A stretch of DNA of 64,000 nt from Marinobacter sediminicola (GTDB lineage Bacteria > Pseudomonadota > Gammaproteobacteria > Pseudomonadales > Oleiphilaceae): assembly GCF_031157525.1 (NCBI RefSeq), contig NZ_JAVIXR010000005.1, forward strand, positions 1 through 64,000. Direction: 5' to 3'. Positions 52,773-61,987 of the stretch are shown here, piece after piece; position 1 is the first letter of the stretch; each line of letters opens with the position of its first letter. The notes beneath the pieces were generated by a model. The model saw only the letters and a program-made list of their open reading frames with translations, searched no databases and had not been told where the DNA came from. The translations under genes and the position numbers were made by a program.

Positions 52773-54137
52773 GATTCGGTAGCTTGGCCGATAAGCCGAA
52801 GACCCGGGCAGCTTCATGCGGTTATTCGCAACAAACTGTTCCAGCATAGCTTCAAGAGGCTCGATCAAAGACGGATCCCCAGTGATCTCAAAAGGCCCCT
52901 TCTCCTGCACCTTTCGTATACCCCCATCCTTTACGTTTCCGGCCACTATGCCACTGAATGCCTTTCTCAGATTGGCAGCGATCAGATGCACTGGCTGATC
53001 ACGGTGTAGTTCCAAGGCCAGCATGTTTTCGTGATCTGGCTCGAATGGCAGCTGGAATACCGGATCGATCTTCAGCATCCAGTTGAAATAATATGCATCC
53101 TGCATGGCACGACGGAAAGTTTCGACGTCTTTTAGGCCCTTTTTCATGGTTTGCGCCACCCGCACGGGGTCATCGATAATAATTTCGTACTTGCTGGCGG
53201 CTTCATCTCCGAGCGCGGTGCGGATGAACTTGTCGATCATCTCGAAGTACTCAGCATTTTCCTTTCTGCCAGTAAAAATCACCGGGAAGGGCAGGTCAGC
53301 ATTGTCCGGGTGCAGAAGGATACCCAGCAGGTAGAGAATTTCTTCAGCGGTACCAACGCCCCCGGGGAAAACAATAACGCCGTGGCCGCAGCGCACAAAG
53401 GCTTCCAGGCGCTTTTCGATATCCGGCATGATAATCAGTTCATTCACGATGGGGTTGGGCGCTTCTGCACCAATAATGCCTGGCTCGGTAATGCCAATAT
53501 AACGACCGTTTTTAACCCGCTGTTTTGCGTGGCCAATGGTAGCCCCTTTCATGGGGCCCTTCATGGCACCCGGGCCGCATCCGGTGCATATGCTAAGCTC
53601 TCTCAGGCCAAGCTGGTGGCCCACTTCCTTGCTGTACTGGTATTCCTCATGGCTGATGGAGTGCCCGCCCCAGCATACAACCAGATCGGGCTGGCGGCCG
53701 GTTTTCAGAGCCCGGGCATTCCGCAATATATGAAAAACCATGTTGGTCAGGTCTTCAGGCCCATTACCTTTCAGAATCCCCGCAAACTTGGGTGTGGAAT
53801 GGGTGTAAACAATATCTCGCAGAACCGAGAACAGGTGCTCCCGAATGGCCAGAAGCATTTCGTCATCCACAAACGCGTGCGCTGGGGCATTAATCAGCTC
53901 CAGCTTAAGGCCCCGGGGCTGTGGAATCAGTCGTATATCAAAATCCGCATAGGTCTCCATCAAGTCCAGACAGTCATCTGTAACCGCGCCCGTATTCAGC
54001 ACGGCCAGAGCGCATTGTCTGAACAGCTGGTAAAGGCCGCCCACGCTTTTGTCTTTGAGCAGATTGACTTCGTGATTGGACAGTATTTCCAAGCTGCCCT
54101 CTGGGGATACGAGAGCATTGATGGTGGGTGCGGTCAT
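52755..54137 (-). CDS. ppnN: Nucleotide 5'-monophosphate nucleosidase PpnN
   Basis: PpnN (YgdH) splits nucleoside monophosphates into base and ribose 5-phosphate and responds to (p)ppGpp in E. coli. This 460-residue protein has an N-terminal DUF4478 region (LVSPEGSLEILSNHEVNLL) and the LOG-type catalytic core, with CWGGHSISHEEYQYSKEVG, CTGCGPGAMKGPMKGATIGH and VIFPGGVGTAEEILYLLG (the PGGxGTxxE motif). A DUF3412 C-terminal region follows. An ATG at 54185 is in frame, but 54137 has AGGAG upstream and begins at the usual N-terminus. It diverges from thiI. Confidence 0.92.
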   Translation of the reverse strand: MTAPTINALVSPEGSLEILSNHEVNLLKDKSVGGLYQLFRQCALAVLNTGAVTDDCLDLMETYADFDIRLIPQPRGLKLELINAPAHAFVDDEMLLAIREHLFSVLRDIVYTHSTPKFAGILKGNGPEDLTNMVFHILRNARALKTGRQPDLVVCWGGHSISHEEYQYSKEVGHQLGLRELSICTGCGPGAMKGPMKGATIGHAKQRVKNGRYIGITEPGIIGAEAPNPIVNELIIMPDIEKRLEAFVRCGHGVIVFPGGVGTAEEILYLLGILLHPDNADLPFPVIFTGRKENAEYFEMIDKFIRTALGDEAASKYEIIIDDPVRVAQTMKKGLKDVETFRRAMQDAYYFNWMLKIDPVFQLPFEPDHENMLALELHRDQPVHLIAANLRKAFSGIVAGNVKDGGIRKVQEKGPFEITGDPSLIEPLEAMLEQFVANNRMKLPGSSAYRPSYRIVNTAA

Positions 54138-54247
54138 GAATGGAAAAGCTCCTGAGTGTTGTGGTAATACCCGATTTTGAGGCATAACGCCAAAGCGTTA
54201 CACTATGCGCTCTCCTGATCATACACCATTCGACAAAACGCCCATTT

Positions 54248-55702
54248 ATGAAACTTCTTATCCGTCCTGCCTCTGAGATTGCTATCAAGAGCAAGCCTGT
54301 TCGTCGTCGCCAGATGCGTCAGCTGCGCCAGAACATCCGTAGAATTCTGACCCGGCTTGATGAGAGTATTTTAGTTGAAGGCAGCTGGGACCGAGTGGAT
54401 GTTGATGTGCCCGATGGCCGAGGTCTGGAGGGTGTGGCTGTGGATGAGCTCATGCGCATCCCTGGTATTTCCACCATTCAGGAAATAGCCGCCTTCCCGC
54501 TTGTCAGCCTTGAGGACATTGCCGAAAAAGCAGTGGCAGCTTTTGCTGGCCGCCTCGACGGAAAAACGTTTGCGGTGCGGGCGCGCCGCCATGGAAAGCA
54601 TGATTTCCGCTCAATGGATCTCCAGCGCTTTGTGGGCAGCGAGCTGTATCTTTCTGCTTCCGGTGCCAGTGTGGATTTGCGTTCACCCGAGGTGGAGGTG
54701 CGCATCGAGGTGCGGGATGACGAATTCCACATTGCCAATCGCAAGCACCGTGGCCTGGGGGGGTATCCGCTGGGCAGTGTCGAGAATGTGTTGACGCTGG
54801 TCTCGGGCGGTTACGATTCATCGGTCGCCGCGTACCTGATGTTGCGCAGGGGTATGCGCAGTCACTTTTTGTTTTTCAATCTTGGTGGCATAGCTCACGA
54901 AGTGGGTGTGCGCCAAGTGGTTCACTACGTGTGGAGCCGTTACGGAGCTTCCCATGGGGCCAAGTTTATCTCCGTGCCTTTTGATGGCGTGGTGGAAGAA
55001 ATCATGAAGTCGGTTAGTCACCGGCATTGGGGCGTGGTGCTCAAGCGGCAAATGTTGAAAGCCGCGAGTGAGCTTGCGCGCAGCAATAACGCCGCTGGGC
55101 TGGTGACGGGTGATGCGGTAGCCCAGGTATCGAGCCAGACTTTGACCAACCTGAACGTTGTTGACCGGGCCAGCGACGAAGTGGTTTTGCGCCCATTGAT
55201 TGCGATGGACAAGGAAGCCATCATAAAGCTTGCGCGGGAAATTGGCACTGAGGCCTACGCGCGCAACATGCCTGAGTATTGTGGTGTTATCTCCCAGAAG
55301 CCGACTACCCGGGCCCGCTTGTACCGGGTCGAGGCCGATGAGGCCGAGATGGATCCGCTGGTTCTGGCGCAAGCTATTGAAGCCCGTGAAGAAACACTGG
55401 TCAGTGATTTGCTGGATACCACCACCACACCCGAAGATGTGGAGCTGGTAAAGACGCCCGCAGTAAGCGACGTGATAATTGATGTGCGCCATCCGTCTGA
55501 GGGGGAGCAGTCTCCTTTAATGCTCACCGGCAACGAGATTATGAAGATCCCGTTTTACGAGTTGAACCGCAGGATCCCTGAGCTTCCCGTTAACCGCCAG
55601 TACCTGCTTTATTGTGACCGCGGCGCAATGAGCCGGATGCATGCGGTGCACCTGAAAGCAGAAGGGCACGAAAACGTTAAAGTTTACGCGCCCGCCTCAT
55701 AG
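54248..55702 (+). CDS. thiI: tRNA 4-thiouridine synthetase ThiI with rhodanese domain
   Basis: ThiI adenylates tRNA U8 and transfers sulfur to form 4-thiouridine; it can also supply sulfur for thiazole synthesis. The 484-residue protein has a ferredoxin-like domain and THUMP domain (1-165), a PP-loop ATPase (SGGYDSSVAAYLMLRRG, near 185), and the cysteine segment EYCGVISQKPTTRA. A C-terminal rhodanese domain follows, with the persulfide cysteine in YLLYCDRGAMSRMHA. All parts of the long E. coli-type enzyme are present. It converges on the deacetylase-family gene with a four-base gap. Confidence 0.95.
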   Translation: MKLLIRPASEIAIKSKPVRRRQMRQLRQNIRRILTRLDESILVEGSWDRVDVDVPDGRGLEGVAVDELMRIPGISTIQEIAAFPLVSLEDIAEKAVAAFAGRLDGKTFAVRARRHGKHDFRSMDLQRFVGSELYLSASGASVDLRSPEVEVRIEVRDDEFHIANRKHRGLGGYPLGSVENVLTLVSGGYDSSVAAYLMLRRGMRSHFLFFNLGGIAHEVGVRQVVHYVWSRYGASHGAKFISVPFDGVVEEIMKSVSHRHWGVVLKRQMLKAASELARSNNAAGLVTGDAVAQVSSQTLTNLNVVDRASDEVVLRPLIAMDKEAIIKLAREIGTEAYARNMPEYCGVISQKPTTRARLYRVEADEAEMDPLVLAQAIEAREETLVSDLLDTTTTPEDVELVKTPAVSDVIIDVRHPSEGEQSPLMLTGNEIMKIPFYELNRRIPELPVNRQYLLYCDRGAMSRMHAVHLKAEGHENVKVYAPAS

Positions 55703-55706
55703 AGTT

Positions 55707-56720
55707 TCAGCAGCCCATACCTTTGAAGAACTGTTGTACGTTCTCGCTCAGGCTATCCAGATCATAGCCGCCTTCCTGCACGACCAGTGTAGGGAGGCCG
55801 AGCTGGTTCATATGTGTGCCAAGCCTGCAAAAGCCTTCCGACGTTACTGACACTTTGGCCTGCGGATCATCTTTATAGATGTCAAAGCCGAGCGTCAGAA
55901 TCAGTGCGTCTGGCTGGAACAGCTTGATAGCCGCCGCAGCCTCCTCGACTTTTACGAAAAAATCTTCCTCTGATGAACCGTGGGGCATGGGCAGGTTGAT
56001 GTTGTAACCGTAACCCTCGCCTTCGCCACGCTCATTCTCGAAACCAGATACCACCGGGTAAAAGTTAGTTGGGTCGCCGTGAATGGAGATGTAGAGCACA
56101 TCATTGCGCTCGTAAAAGATTTCCTGAATGCCCTGGCCGTGGTGCATGTCGGGATCCAGAATAACCAGGCGAGGGAACCGGGATTTCATGTGCTCAGCGG
56201 CAATGGCGGCATTATTGAGGTAGCAGAAACCACCCGCGGAATCCTTGCGAGCATGGTGGCCTGGTGGGCGGCACACCGCGTAGGAGGTGCGATCTCCTGC
56301 CATGAGCGCGTCGGCTGCAGCAAGAGCGGTCTGAGCCGACCAGTAAGCCGCTTCCCAGGTGTGCTCTCCAATGGGGCTGCTGCCGTCTGCCTGATACCGT
56401 GCCGCTTCTGCCAGAATGCCTGTGAGGTGGTTCGGGGAGCGAACGAAGATGTTGGACATGACTTCCTCCCCCCAGTCGTCCATTTTCTTCCAGCGACGAT
56501 GAGCAGACTCGAGAAAGCGCAGATACCCCAGGTCGTGCACCTTGGCAATCGGCCGGGCGCCCTGATCAGAAGGCTGTAATACCGGTATGCCTGCCGCTTT
56601 CAAACCCTCCAGCATTTGGTGGGTGCGATCCGGCACCTCCTGAGGCTGACGCATCTGACCCCGGGTGAAGTAGGATTGGGGGGCATGCTTGTCTTGAGCT
56701 GGATGGAAAAATGCTTTCAT
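55707..56720 (-). CDS. Histone-deacetylase-family amidohydrolase
   Basis: The 337-residue protein is a zinc-dependent deacetylase of the AcuC/acetylpolyamine amidohydrolase superfamily. Motifs are RPPGHHARKDSAGGFCYLNN (charge-relay histidines), DPDMHHGQGIQEIFY (zinc Asp and His), LTLGFDIYKDDP (second zinc Asp region) and VVQEGGYDLDSL. Bacterial substrates range from acetylpolyamines to acetylated proteins. The ATG at 56720 has AGGAGGT at six-base spacing, so the ATG at 56756 is rejected. It is divergent from succinate-semialdehyde dehydrogenase. Confidence 0.9.
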   Translation of the reverse strand: MKAFFHPAQDKHAPQSYFTRGQMRQPQEVPDRTHQMLEGLKAAGIPVLQPSDQGARPIAKVHDLGYLRFLESAHRRWKKMDDWGEEVMSNIFVRSPNHLTGILAEAARYQADGSSPIGEHTWEAAYWSAQTALAAADALMAGDRTSYAVCRPPGHHARKDSAGGFCYLNNAAIAAEHMKSRFPRLVILDPDMHHGQGIQEIFYERNDVLYISIHGDPTNFYPVVSGFENERGEGEGYGYNINLPMPHGSSEEDFFVKVEEAAAAIKLFQPDALILTLGFDIYKDDPQAKVSVTSEGFCRLGTHMNQLGLPTLVVQEGGYDLDSLSENVQQFFKGMGC

Positions 56721-56785
56721 TATCCGACCTCCTGGTTTCCGGTGCTGCAGCGGCATGACTCAGTTGCTGTGAATGCAGACACTGT

Positions 56786-56813
56786 GAGTATAGGCACTTG
56801 GGAGTATAGGCAC
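56786..56813. repeat. 12-nt direct repeat in the deacetylase/gabD divergent gap
   Basis: GAGTATAGGCAC occurs at 56786-56797 and again at 56802-56813, a 16-base period. It lies between two divergent genes about 66 nt before the deacetylase start and 130 nt before gabD. It could be a regulator-binding repeat or a small local duplication. The rest of the gap shows nothing else I can support. Confidence 0.6.
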
Positions 56814-56944
56814 AGATTGGGATTGGTCAAAAGCCGAGCTGTCGACTTTACAGGTAGTGATTCAGCATCCAAGATGAAGGTCGGATTCAATTCATATAAC
56901 CGTGCACCTTTGTGGGTGTCGTTACTGACTGAGCAGGAGCCGAA

Positions 56945-58399
56945 ATGATCGAGTCACCACTGCTGGGAAAGATGACTGGCTACATCGGCGGTCGCTGGAC
57001 TGACAATGAACAGGGCAACACCTTTGATGTATACAACCCGGCAACGGGCAAGGTGATTGCGCAGGTTGCTTCCATGCCTGAAAGTGAGGTGAAGGCGGCG
57101 ATCGAAGCGGGCAAGTCTGCACTGCAACTGACCAGCCCCTACAGCATCGACACCCGCAGGAAATGGCTGGAAGAGATCCGCGATGCGCTCAGGGCGAACA
57201 AGGAAGAGGTTGGGCGGATTCTGTGCCTGGAGCACGGTAAGCCGCTGAACGAGGCCCAGGGTGAAGTAGATTACGCCGCGGGTTTTTTTGACTACTGCTC
57301 CAAAAACATTCAAGCGTTGGATGCCCACGAACTCCCGGGGAAACCCCGTGACTGCACCTGGACAGTCCATTACCGCCCTGTTGGCGTTACCGCACTCATC
57401 ACGCCCTGGAACTTTCCCATTGGCATGATTGCCAAGAAGCTCTCGGCTGCCCTGGCGGCAGGTTGCCCTTCCGTGATCAAGCCGGCGAGCGAAACACCGC
57501 TGACCATGATTGCGCTGTTCGATTTGATCGACAAGCATGTGAACCTGCCTGATGGCATGGTGAACCTGGTGATGGGCAAGGCCAGTGTGATTGGCAAGGT
57601 TCTATGCGAGAGCCCGGATGTGCCCATGTTGAGCTTTACCGGGTCCACAGAAGTGGGTCGTAAGTTGGTTGTGGATACCGCTGACCAAATTAAAAAGCTG
57701 GCTTTGGAGTTGGGTGGTAACGCGCCGTTTATCGTGTTCGACGATGCGGATCTGGACGCAGCTGCAGACAACCTGATTGCCAACAAATTCCGTGGTAGCG
57801 GGCAGACCTGTGTGTGCGCAAACCGCATCTTTGTTCATGAAAAGGTGATGGATGCCTTTGGCGCGAAGCTCGCAGAGCGCGTGAACAAGATGACGGTAGG
57901 CGATGGCATTGGAGGCGATGTTGATCTTGGCCCACTGATTAACAAAGCCGGCTTCGACAAGGTGAAGCGCCATCTGGAAGACGCCCTGAACAAAGGCGCC
58001 TCACTGGTTGCAGGCAAACAGCCCGGCGATCTGGGCGAGGGCCACCTGTTCTTCCCGGCTACGGTGATTTCTGGCGTAACGCCGGAGATGTGCTGCTCCC
58101 GGGAAGAGACCTTTGGGCCTTTGGTGCCTATAGCGAGCTTCCGCTCCGAGGAGGAGGTGATCGCGGCAGGTAACGACACGGAATTTGGCCTGGCTTCCTA
58201 TGTGTTCACAGCGGATGCAGAGCGTGCGCAGCGGGTTGCTGCCGGACTGCGGTTTGGCCATGTGGGTTGGAATACCGGCACAGGGCCGACGCCTGAGGCA
58301 CCTTTTGGTGGCATGAAAGCGTCAGGAACCGGGCGCGAAGGCGGGCTTGAAGGGTTGTTCGAGTTTGTTGAGGCGCAGACCGTGCCAAGAGGTTTTTGA
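56945..58399 (+). CDS. gabD: NAD(P)-dependent succinate-semialdehyde dehydrogenase
   Basis: The enzyme oxidises succinate semialdehyde to succinate, linking GABA and related breakdown to the TCA cycle. This 484-residue protein has standard aldehyde dehydrogenase motifs: ITPWNFPIGMIAKKLSAALAAG, FTGSTEVGRKL, the general base in LELGGNAPFIVF, and the catalytic cysteine in GSGQTCVCANR, where the family's second nearby cysteine is also present. ETFGPLVPIASF and GGMKASGTGREGG close the fold. An ATG follows an AGGAG ribosome site. No GABA transaminase is adjacent. A strong terminator follows. Confidence 0.9.
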   Translation: MIESPLLGKMTGYIGGRWTDNEQGNTFDVYNPATGKVIAQVASMPESEVKAAIEAGKSALQLTSPYSIDTRRKWLEEIRDALRANKEEVGRILCLEHGKPLNEAQGEVDYAAGFFDYCSKNIQALDAHELPGKPRDCTWTVHYRPVGVTALITPWNFPIGMIAKKLSAALAAGCPSVIKPASETPLTMIALFDLIDKHVNLPDGMVNLVMGKASVIGKVLCESPDVPMLSFTGSTEVGRKLVVDTADQIKKLALELGGNAPFIVFDDADLDAAADNLIANKFRGSGQTCVCANRIFVHEKVMDAFGAKLAERVNKMTVGDGIGGDVDLGPLINKAGFDKVKRHLEDALNKGASLVAGKQPGDLGEGHLFFPATVISGVTPEMCCSREETFGPLVPIASFRSEEEVIAAGNDTEFGLASYVFTADAERAQRVAAGLRFGHVGWNTGTGPTPEAPFGGMKASGTGREGGLEGLFEFVEAQTVPRGF

Positions 58400-58420
58400 T
58401 CTGAAGGCTTTGACTTAAGC

Positions 58421-58452
58421 AAAGAAGGCGAGCCCGTGGGCTCGCCTTCTTT
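58421..58452. terminator. Bidirectional terminator between gabD and the PstS-like gene
   Basis: AAAGAAGGCGAGCC (58421-58434) pairs with GGCTCGCCTTCTTT (58439-58452), with T-rich and A-rich flanks. It lies between two convergent genes and can serve both strands. Confidence 0.88.
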
Positions 58453-58467
58453 GTTGCTGGCAGCTGT

Positions 58468-58881
58468 TTAAGGCGTAAGGATAACCTTCACAGAGCTGTC
58501 TACGTCGGCTTCATCAATGTAGCCGATGCTGCCGGGTGTTGATGAGACCTGGGCTTTCATTGCCGCAGCGCTACCAACTTCTGCAGGTGGCTGGCCGCGG
58601 CCAGTGAATACCTGTTTTGACCAGAAGGCTTTGAGCTGGGCATCGTTGCGCCCGGTTACCTTGTCGTGGAACTGGGCGCGAACCGGATCGCCTCCGGCCA
58701 TTTCAAATGGGGTCGCTTTCTGTCCGTCGGGCAGTTGGTTGCTACGGTTGAGGTACAGATCGCGGACCTGGTTTTCGGTGATGCTGTCCGGGCCAGCACT
58801 ATGACCAATTACGACAACGTCGGCCATTGCAAGGGGGCTGACCAGCAAGCTGGCCGCAAATATCAGGCTAAGCTTTTTCAT
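58468..58881 (-). CDS. Small PstS-like periplasmic substrate-binding protein
   Basis: The 137-residue protein has a signal peptide (cut after AMA, residue 20) and resembles only one lobe of PstS-type phosphate-binding proteins: VIGHSAGPDSITENQVRDLYLNRS, then FWSKQVFTGRGQPP and GSIGYIDEADVD. Full PstS proteins are over twice as long. No ABC permease or ATPase gene is near, so transport in the usual sense is doubtful. It follows the porin gene by 11 nt in the same transcript, and the chemoreceptor lies upstream. Confidence 0.8.
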   Translation of the reverse strand: MKKLSLIFAASLLVSPLAMADVVVIGHSAGPDSITENQVRDLYLNRSNQLPDGQKATPFEMAGGDPVRAQFHDKVTGRNDAQLKAFWSKQVFTGRGQPPAEVGSAAAMKAQVSSTPGSIGYIDEADVDSSVKVILTP

Positions 58882-58892
58882 GGGTGCCTCCG

Positions 58893-60101
58893 TTAAAATG
58901 CCGAGTCAAGTTTAATGGTGTAGACGTTGGTGCTGCTAGTATCGTTCGAGAGCATATATTGGGTATTCAGATTGGCATAACCTTTATCAAGCCCACGAAC
59001 GTGCGTTATGTCTGCCTTGATCGCAACCCCGGGGGTGATGTCCCAACGTGTGCCGACACTGTAATCCGTACGCTGATAGTTGAGGATTGACTCAGGAACC
59101 ACAACACCCTGGCTCGGAATATTGATGAAGAGACCTTTGCGCTCGTCTTCATCCTTGCTTTCGGTCCAGCCAGCGGCGATGTAGGGCGTCCAGCTGCCAA
59201 AACGATGGCCAATCGACAGATAGGCAGAATCGGTATCAGCGAACTTGCCGTCTAATTCTACTCGAGTGACTTCCGAGATGATCTGCCAGCTGCCGTCATC
59301 ATAGCTTGCGCCAATGCCATAGAAGTTACCTCGTTCACCGTCGGCCAACACGCTGTTAACGGTGATGGTTGGTGGGACAAGCGCTTTTAAGCGGGTTGCA
59401 TCAATATCTGCTTCAGCTGTCGCTGCAACAGCACGCAAAGTCCAGACATAATCAGTCCATGTCAGGTTTACACCCCCGATATTGCGAAGCTGAACTTCCC
59501 CGGTTGTGCCATCCTCATCAGTAAATCCGGTGAAAGCGTTTACTGTAAGAGATGAGTCATCAAAATTGAAGTTGTATGTCGCATCAGCACCCACATAACT
59601 GGTGATTGCGATAGGGCCGTAAACGCTTTGTGGCGGGCGAGCCCAAGGCTGAGAGTAACCGACTTCCAATGAATCGGAGTACATAAAGAACGGAATGCGC
59701 ATTTTACCTGCTCGCAACTGCAGATTGTTGGTGGGGCGATGGCTCAGATAGGCCCACTCTATTTGCGGCTCCCAGTCATCAGCGCCACGGCCAACGAGCT
59801 GTAGCACTGCCTGGCTCTTTTCAGTCACGTCAAAGGTGCCCTGCAGAGCTATCAAGCTGAGATCATTCACGCTGGTCGTTTCCGTTATGCCAGCGTAACC
59901 GGCATCGTTGCTTGCGCGTGCTACGCCGGTGCTGAAGAAACCGTTAAAACGAACACTGTCATTTTTAGCCGAGTTAACCTGTTGCTGCATAGCGTCGAGC
60001 TGCTGTTGCATGCGGGCCAATGTGTCTTCTGTGCTTTGGGCAGAAGCGGAACCGGCCGCAACAGCGAGCGCCAGTGGTGCGAGTTGTAGCAATTTCTTCA
60101 T
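58893..60101 (-). CDS. Porin-like outer-membrane beta-barrel protein
   Basis: The 402-residue protein has a signal peptide (cut after ASA, residue 21), a short coiled-coil segment (TEDTLARMQQQLDAMQQQV) as found in trimeric porins with periplasmic extensions, and a barrel of alternating strands ending in YTIKLDSAF with terminal phenylalanine. Segments such as LQLRAGKMRIPFFMYSDSLEVGYSQPWARPP recall the OprO/P and DcaP-type porins. Substrate is not predictable. It is just upstream of the PstS-like gene and downstream of the chemoreceptor gene. Confidence 0.8.
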   Translation of the reverse strand: MKKLLQLAPLALAVAAGSASAQSTEDTLARMQQQLDAMQQQVNSAKNDSVRFNGFFSTGVARASNDAGYAGITETTSVNDLSLIALQGTFDVTEKSQAVLQLVGRGADDWEPQIEWAYLSHRPTNNLQLRAGKMRIPFFMYSDSLEVGYSQPWARPPQSVYGPIAITSYVGADATYNFNFDDSSLTVNAFTGFTDEDGTTGEVQLRNIGGVNLTWTDYVWTLRAVAATAEADIDATRLKALVPPTITVNSVLADGERGNFYGIGASYDDGSWQIISEVTRVELDGKFADTDSAYLSIGHRFGSWTPYIAAGWTESKDEDERKGLFINIPSQGVVVPESILNYQRTDYSVGTRWDITPGVAIKADITHVRGLDKGYANLNTQYMLSNDTSSTNVYTIKLDSAF

Positions 60102-60134
60102 AGGGGCTTTAATCCGTACATTATCGAGGTTAAT

Positions 60135-61748
60135 TTACACGCGGAACTGGCTGGCAACGGTTTGCAGGCCGTTGCTGACGCTCTGAATATCGCGACTCAC
60201 GTTATCCAGCTCATCGGTGCTTTCCATGACTGCCTCGGCATTCCGGTGCATGTCCGTCATGTAAGTGGTTACTTCATTGAATGTGGTGCTTTGTTCGTAG
60301 GTCGCGGCCGCAATCTGTTCGTTCAGTTCGCTTATCTGCTGCACGTTTTGCAGAATGCGGGACAGGATCTCGCCGGATTCAGTGGTCGCTTCCACGCCTT
60401 CATGGGCCTTGTTCACACTGGCTTTCATGGAGGTGACCGCGGAAGACGAAAGCTTGGAAAGTTCGGAAATTACGCTCTGAATCTCTTCCGTTGCTTTATG
60501 GGTGCGCACGGCAAGCCCGCGCACTTCATCAGCCACAACTGCGAAACCTCGGCCATGTTCGCCCGCGCGGGCGGCTTCAATGGCAGCGTTCAAAGCCAGC
60601 AGGTTGGTTTGTTCTGCAACGGTTTGAATAGTGTCCAGAAGGCCGCCAACCCGGGCGGAGAACTCATCAAACTGGTTCACCAGGCCCGCAGTTTTTTCAA
60701 TGTCGCCGACCAGCTCGCGGATGGTCGCGACGTTATTCTGCACTTTCTCCTGGCCTGATTGGGCGAAGCGCGCAGCGTCCTGGGTTTGATCCGATGCACT
60801 TGAAGCAAAACCGGCAACTTCTTCAACGCTTTTTACCAGCTCATCCACAGAATTACGGGTAGAAGAAATCGCCTGGGCCTGGCTGCTGATGCGCTCAAGG
60901 TTTGCTCGGCTGGCATTGGTCAGATGGCCTGTGGCGGTGTTCAGTCCGTTCACGTCATCGCTGATAGTGGCAAACGATTTATGCAGCTTGGCAACGAACA
61001 GGTTGAATTGATTAACCAGTTCACGGAGCTCATCCCGGCCTTCGTAGTTCAGGCGCCGGGTCAGGTCACCTTCGCCGGAAGCCATGTTCTTCAGGGAGTC
61101 GATAATCTGGGTAAGGCTGGCGGATATGGAGCGGCCGATCACCAGGCTGATTGCAATCAGCACAACAACCGTAGAGACCAGGATAATCAGTGCCAGAGTC
61201 TGGGCGTTGCTTGAGGCTTCGGCGGTTTCCGAAATAGCGCTCTGGAACCGCGCCCGATTGTTTTCAAGCATGGTGTTCAGGCCGGCCTGTAGCTGCTCCA
61301 GGCGCGCTGCGTTGCGGGCCGCGTCGTCACCAATGCGAGTGAAGTCGGCGGTGCCGTCAATTATGGAGGTGGCAAGGCGCGACGCGTTGTCGTAGTAATT
61401 GTCGAGGTCTCGGCTCAGCTTTTGGATGTTGCTGGCTTGGGCGGGGCTCAGTTCCGCAATTTGTTCCAGGTTGGTCGCAATGGTGTCTCGATACGCCTGG
61501 GTTGCTTCCAGTTGCTGGTCGTCCCCCGTGGTAACTGCACCACTGATTTGTTGCTCCATCAACTTCAACTGGCCTTCGTTGATGGTGGTCAGCTCCAGCG
61601 TTGGATAAAGGCGATCTTTTACCTCGCTCAGGCGCTCAGAGTTGGAGCGTTCTGTTATAAATGCGAAGCCCTGACTGATCACGAATGCGAGGATGGCAAT
61701 GCTGACCAGTAAGCCAAGTTTTTGTGAGATTTTAAGTGATGACAGCAT
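60135..61748 (-). CDS. Methyl-accepting chemotaxis protein
   Basis: This 537-residue receptor has a membrane helix (about 12-32), a periplasmic four-helix-bundle ligand domain (about 33-180) and a second helix ([21 protein letters not shown]). A HAMP domain and a long cytoplasmic signalling region follow, whose hairpin tip carries the near-invariant [20 protein letters not shown] and VADEVRGLA. The C-terminus lacks a CheR-docking pentapeptide. ATG 61748 has AGGA eight bases upstream; an ATG at 61769 is also in frame. Ligand is unknown, but the downstream porin and binding-protein genes are candidates for the same nutrient. Confidence 0.92.
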   Translation of the reverse strand: MLSSLKISQKLGLLVSIAILAFVISQGFAFITERSNSERLSEVKDRLYPTLELTTINEGQLKLMEQQISGAVTTGDDQQLEATQAYRDTIATNLEQIAELSPAQASNIQKLSRDLDNYYDNASRLATSIIDGTADFTRIGDDAARNAARLEQLQAGLNTMLENNRARFQSAISETAEASSNAQTLALIILVSTVVVLIAISLVIGRSISASLTQIIDSLKNMASGEGDLTRRLNYEGRDELRELVNQFNLFVAKLHKSFATISDDVNGLNTATGHLTNASRANLERISSQAQAISSTRNSVDELVKSVEEVAGFASSASDQTQDAARFAQSGQEKVQNNVATIRELVGDIEKTAGLVNQFDEFSARVGGLLDTIQTVAEQTNLLALNAAIEAARAGEHGRGFAVVADEVRGLAVRTHKATEEIQSVISELSKLSSSAVTSMKASVNKAHEGVEATTESGEILSRILQNVQQISELNEQIAAATYEQSTTFNEVTTYMTDMHRNAEAVMESTDELDNVSRDIQSVSNGLQTVASQFRV

Positions 61749-61937
61749 AGTCTTTTCCTGACGGAACAACCCAGCGTGGCGGCACGATCATATAGGTTGC
61801 TATGGGTAGACGAAATGGTGATTGTGTTTCGTACTGTTATCTTCTGTTGTCGGCTGATTTTGCAGTAACTTTATAGTGAAGCGAGTCTAAACATTAGGTT
61901 AGCGAGCGGGATCGGGGCAGGCTTGGCTTCGACTTGT

Positions 61938-61943
61938 TATAAT
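61938..61943 (+). promoter_or_regulatory. Candidate -10 box of uvrD
   Basis: A perfect TATAAT lies 45 nt before the uvrD start in the 239-nt divergent gap between the chemoreceptor and uvrD. The matching -35 region is weak. I found no LexA-type CTGT-N8-ACAG site in the gap. Confidence 0.4.
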
Positions 61944-61987
61944 CCACAACCTGAATTCCCCATTCTCCGGACTACAGTGATTTCCCC

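Noticed and set aside
53151-54155. Open frame of 334 codons opposite ppnN
   Set aside because: It is antisense to conserved PpnN motifs and carries no recognisable protein features.
61770-61987. LexA (SOS) box upstream of uvrD
   Set aside because: I looked for CTGT-N8-ACAG in the gap and found only half-site resemblances.
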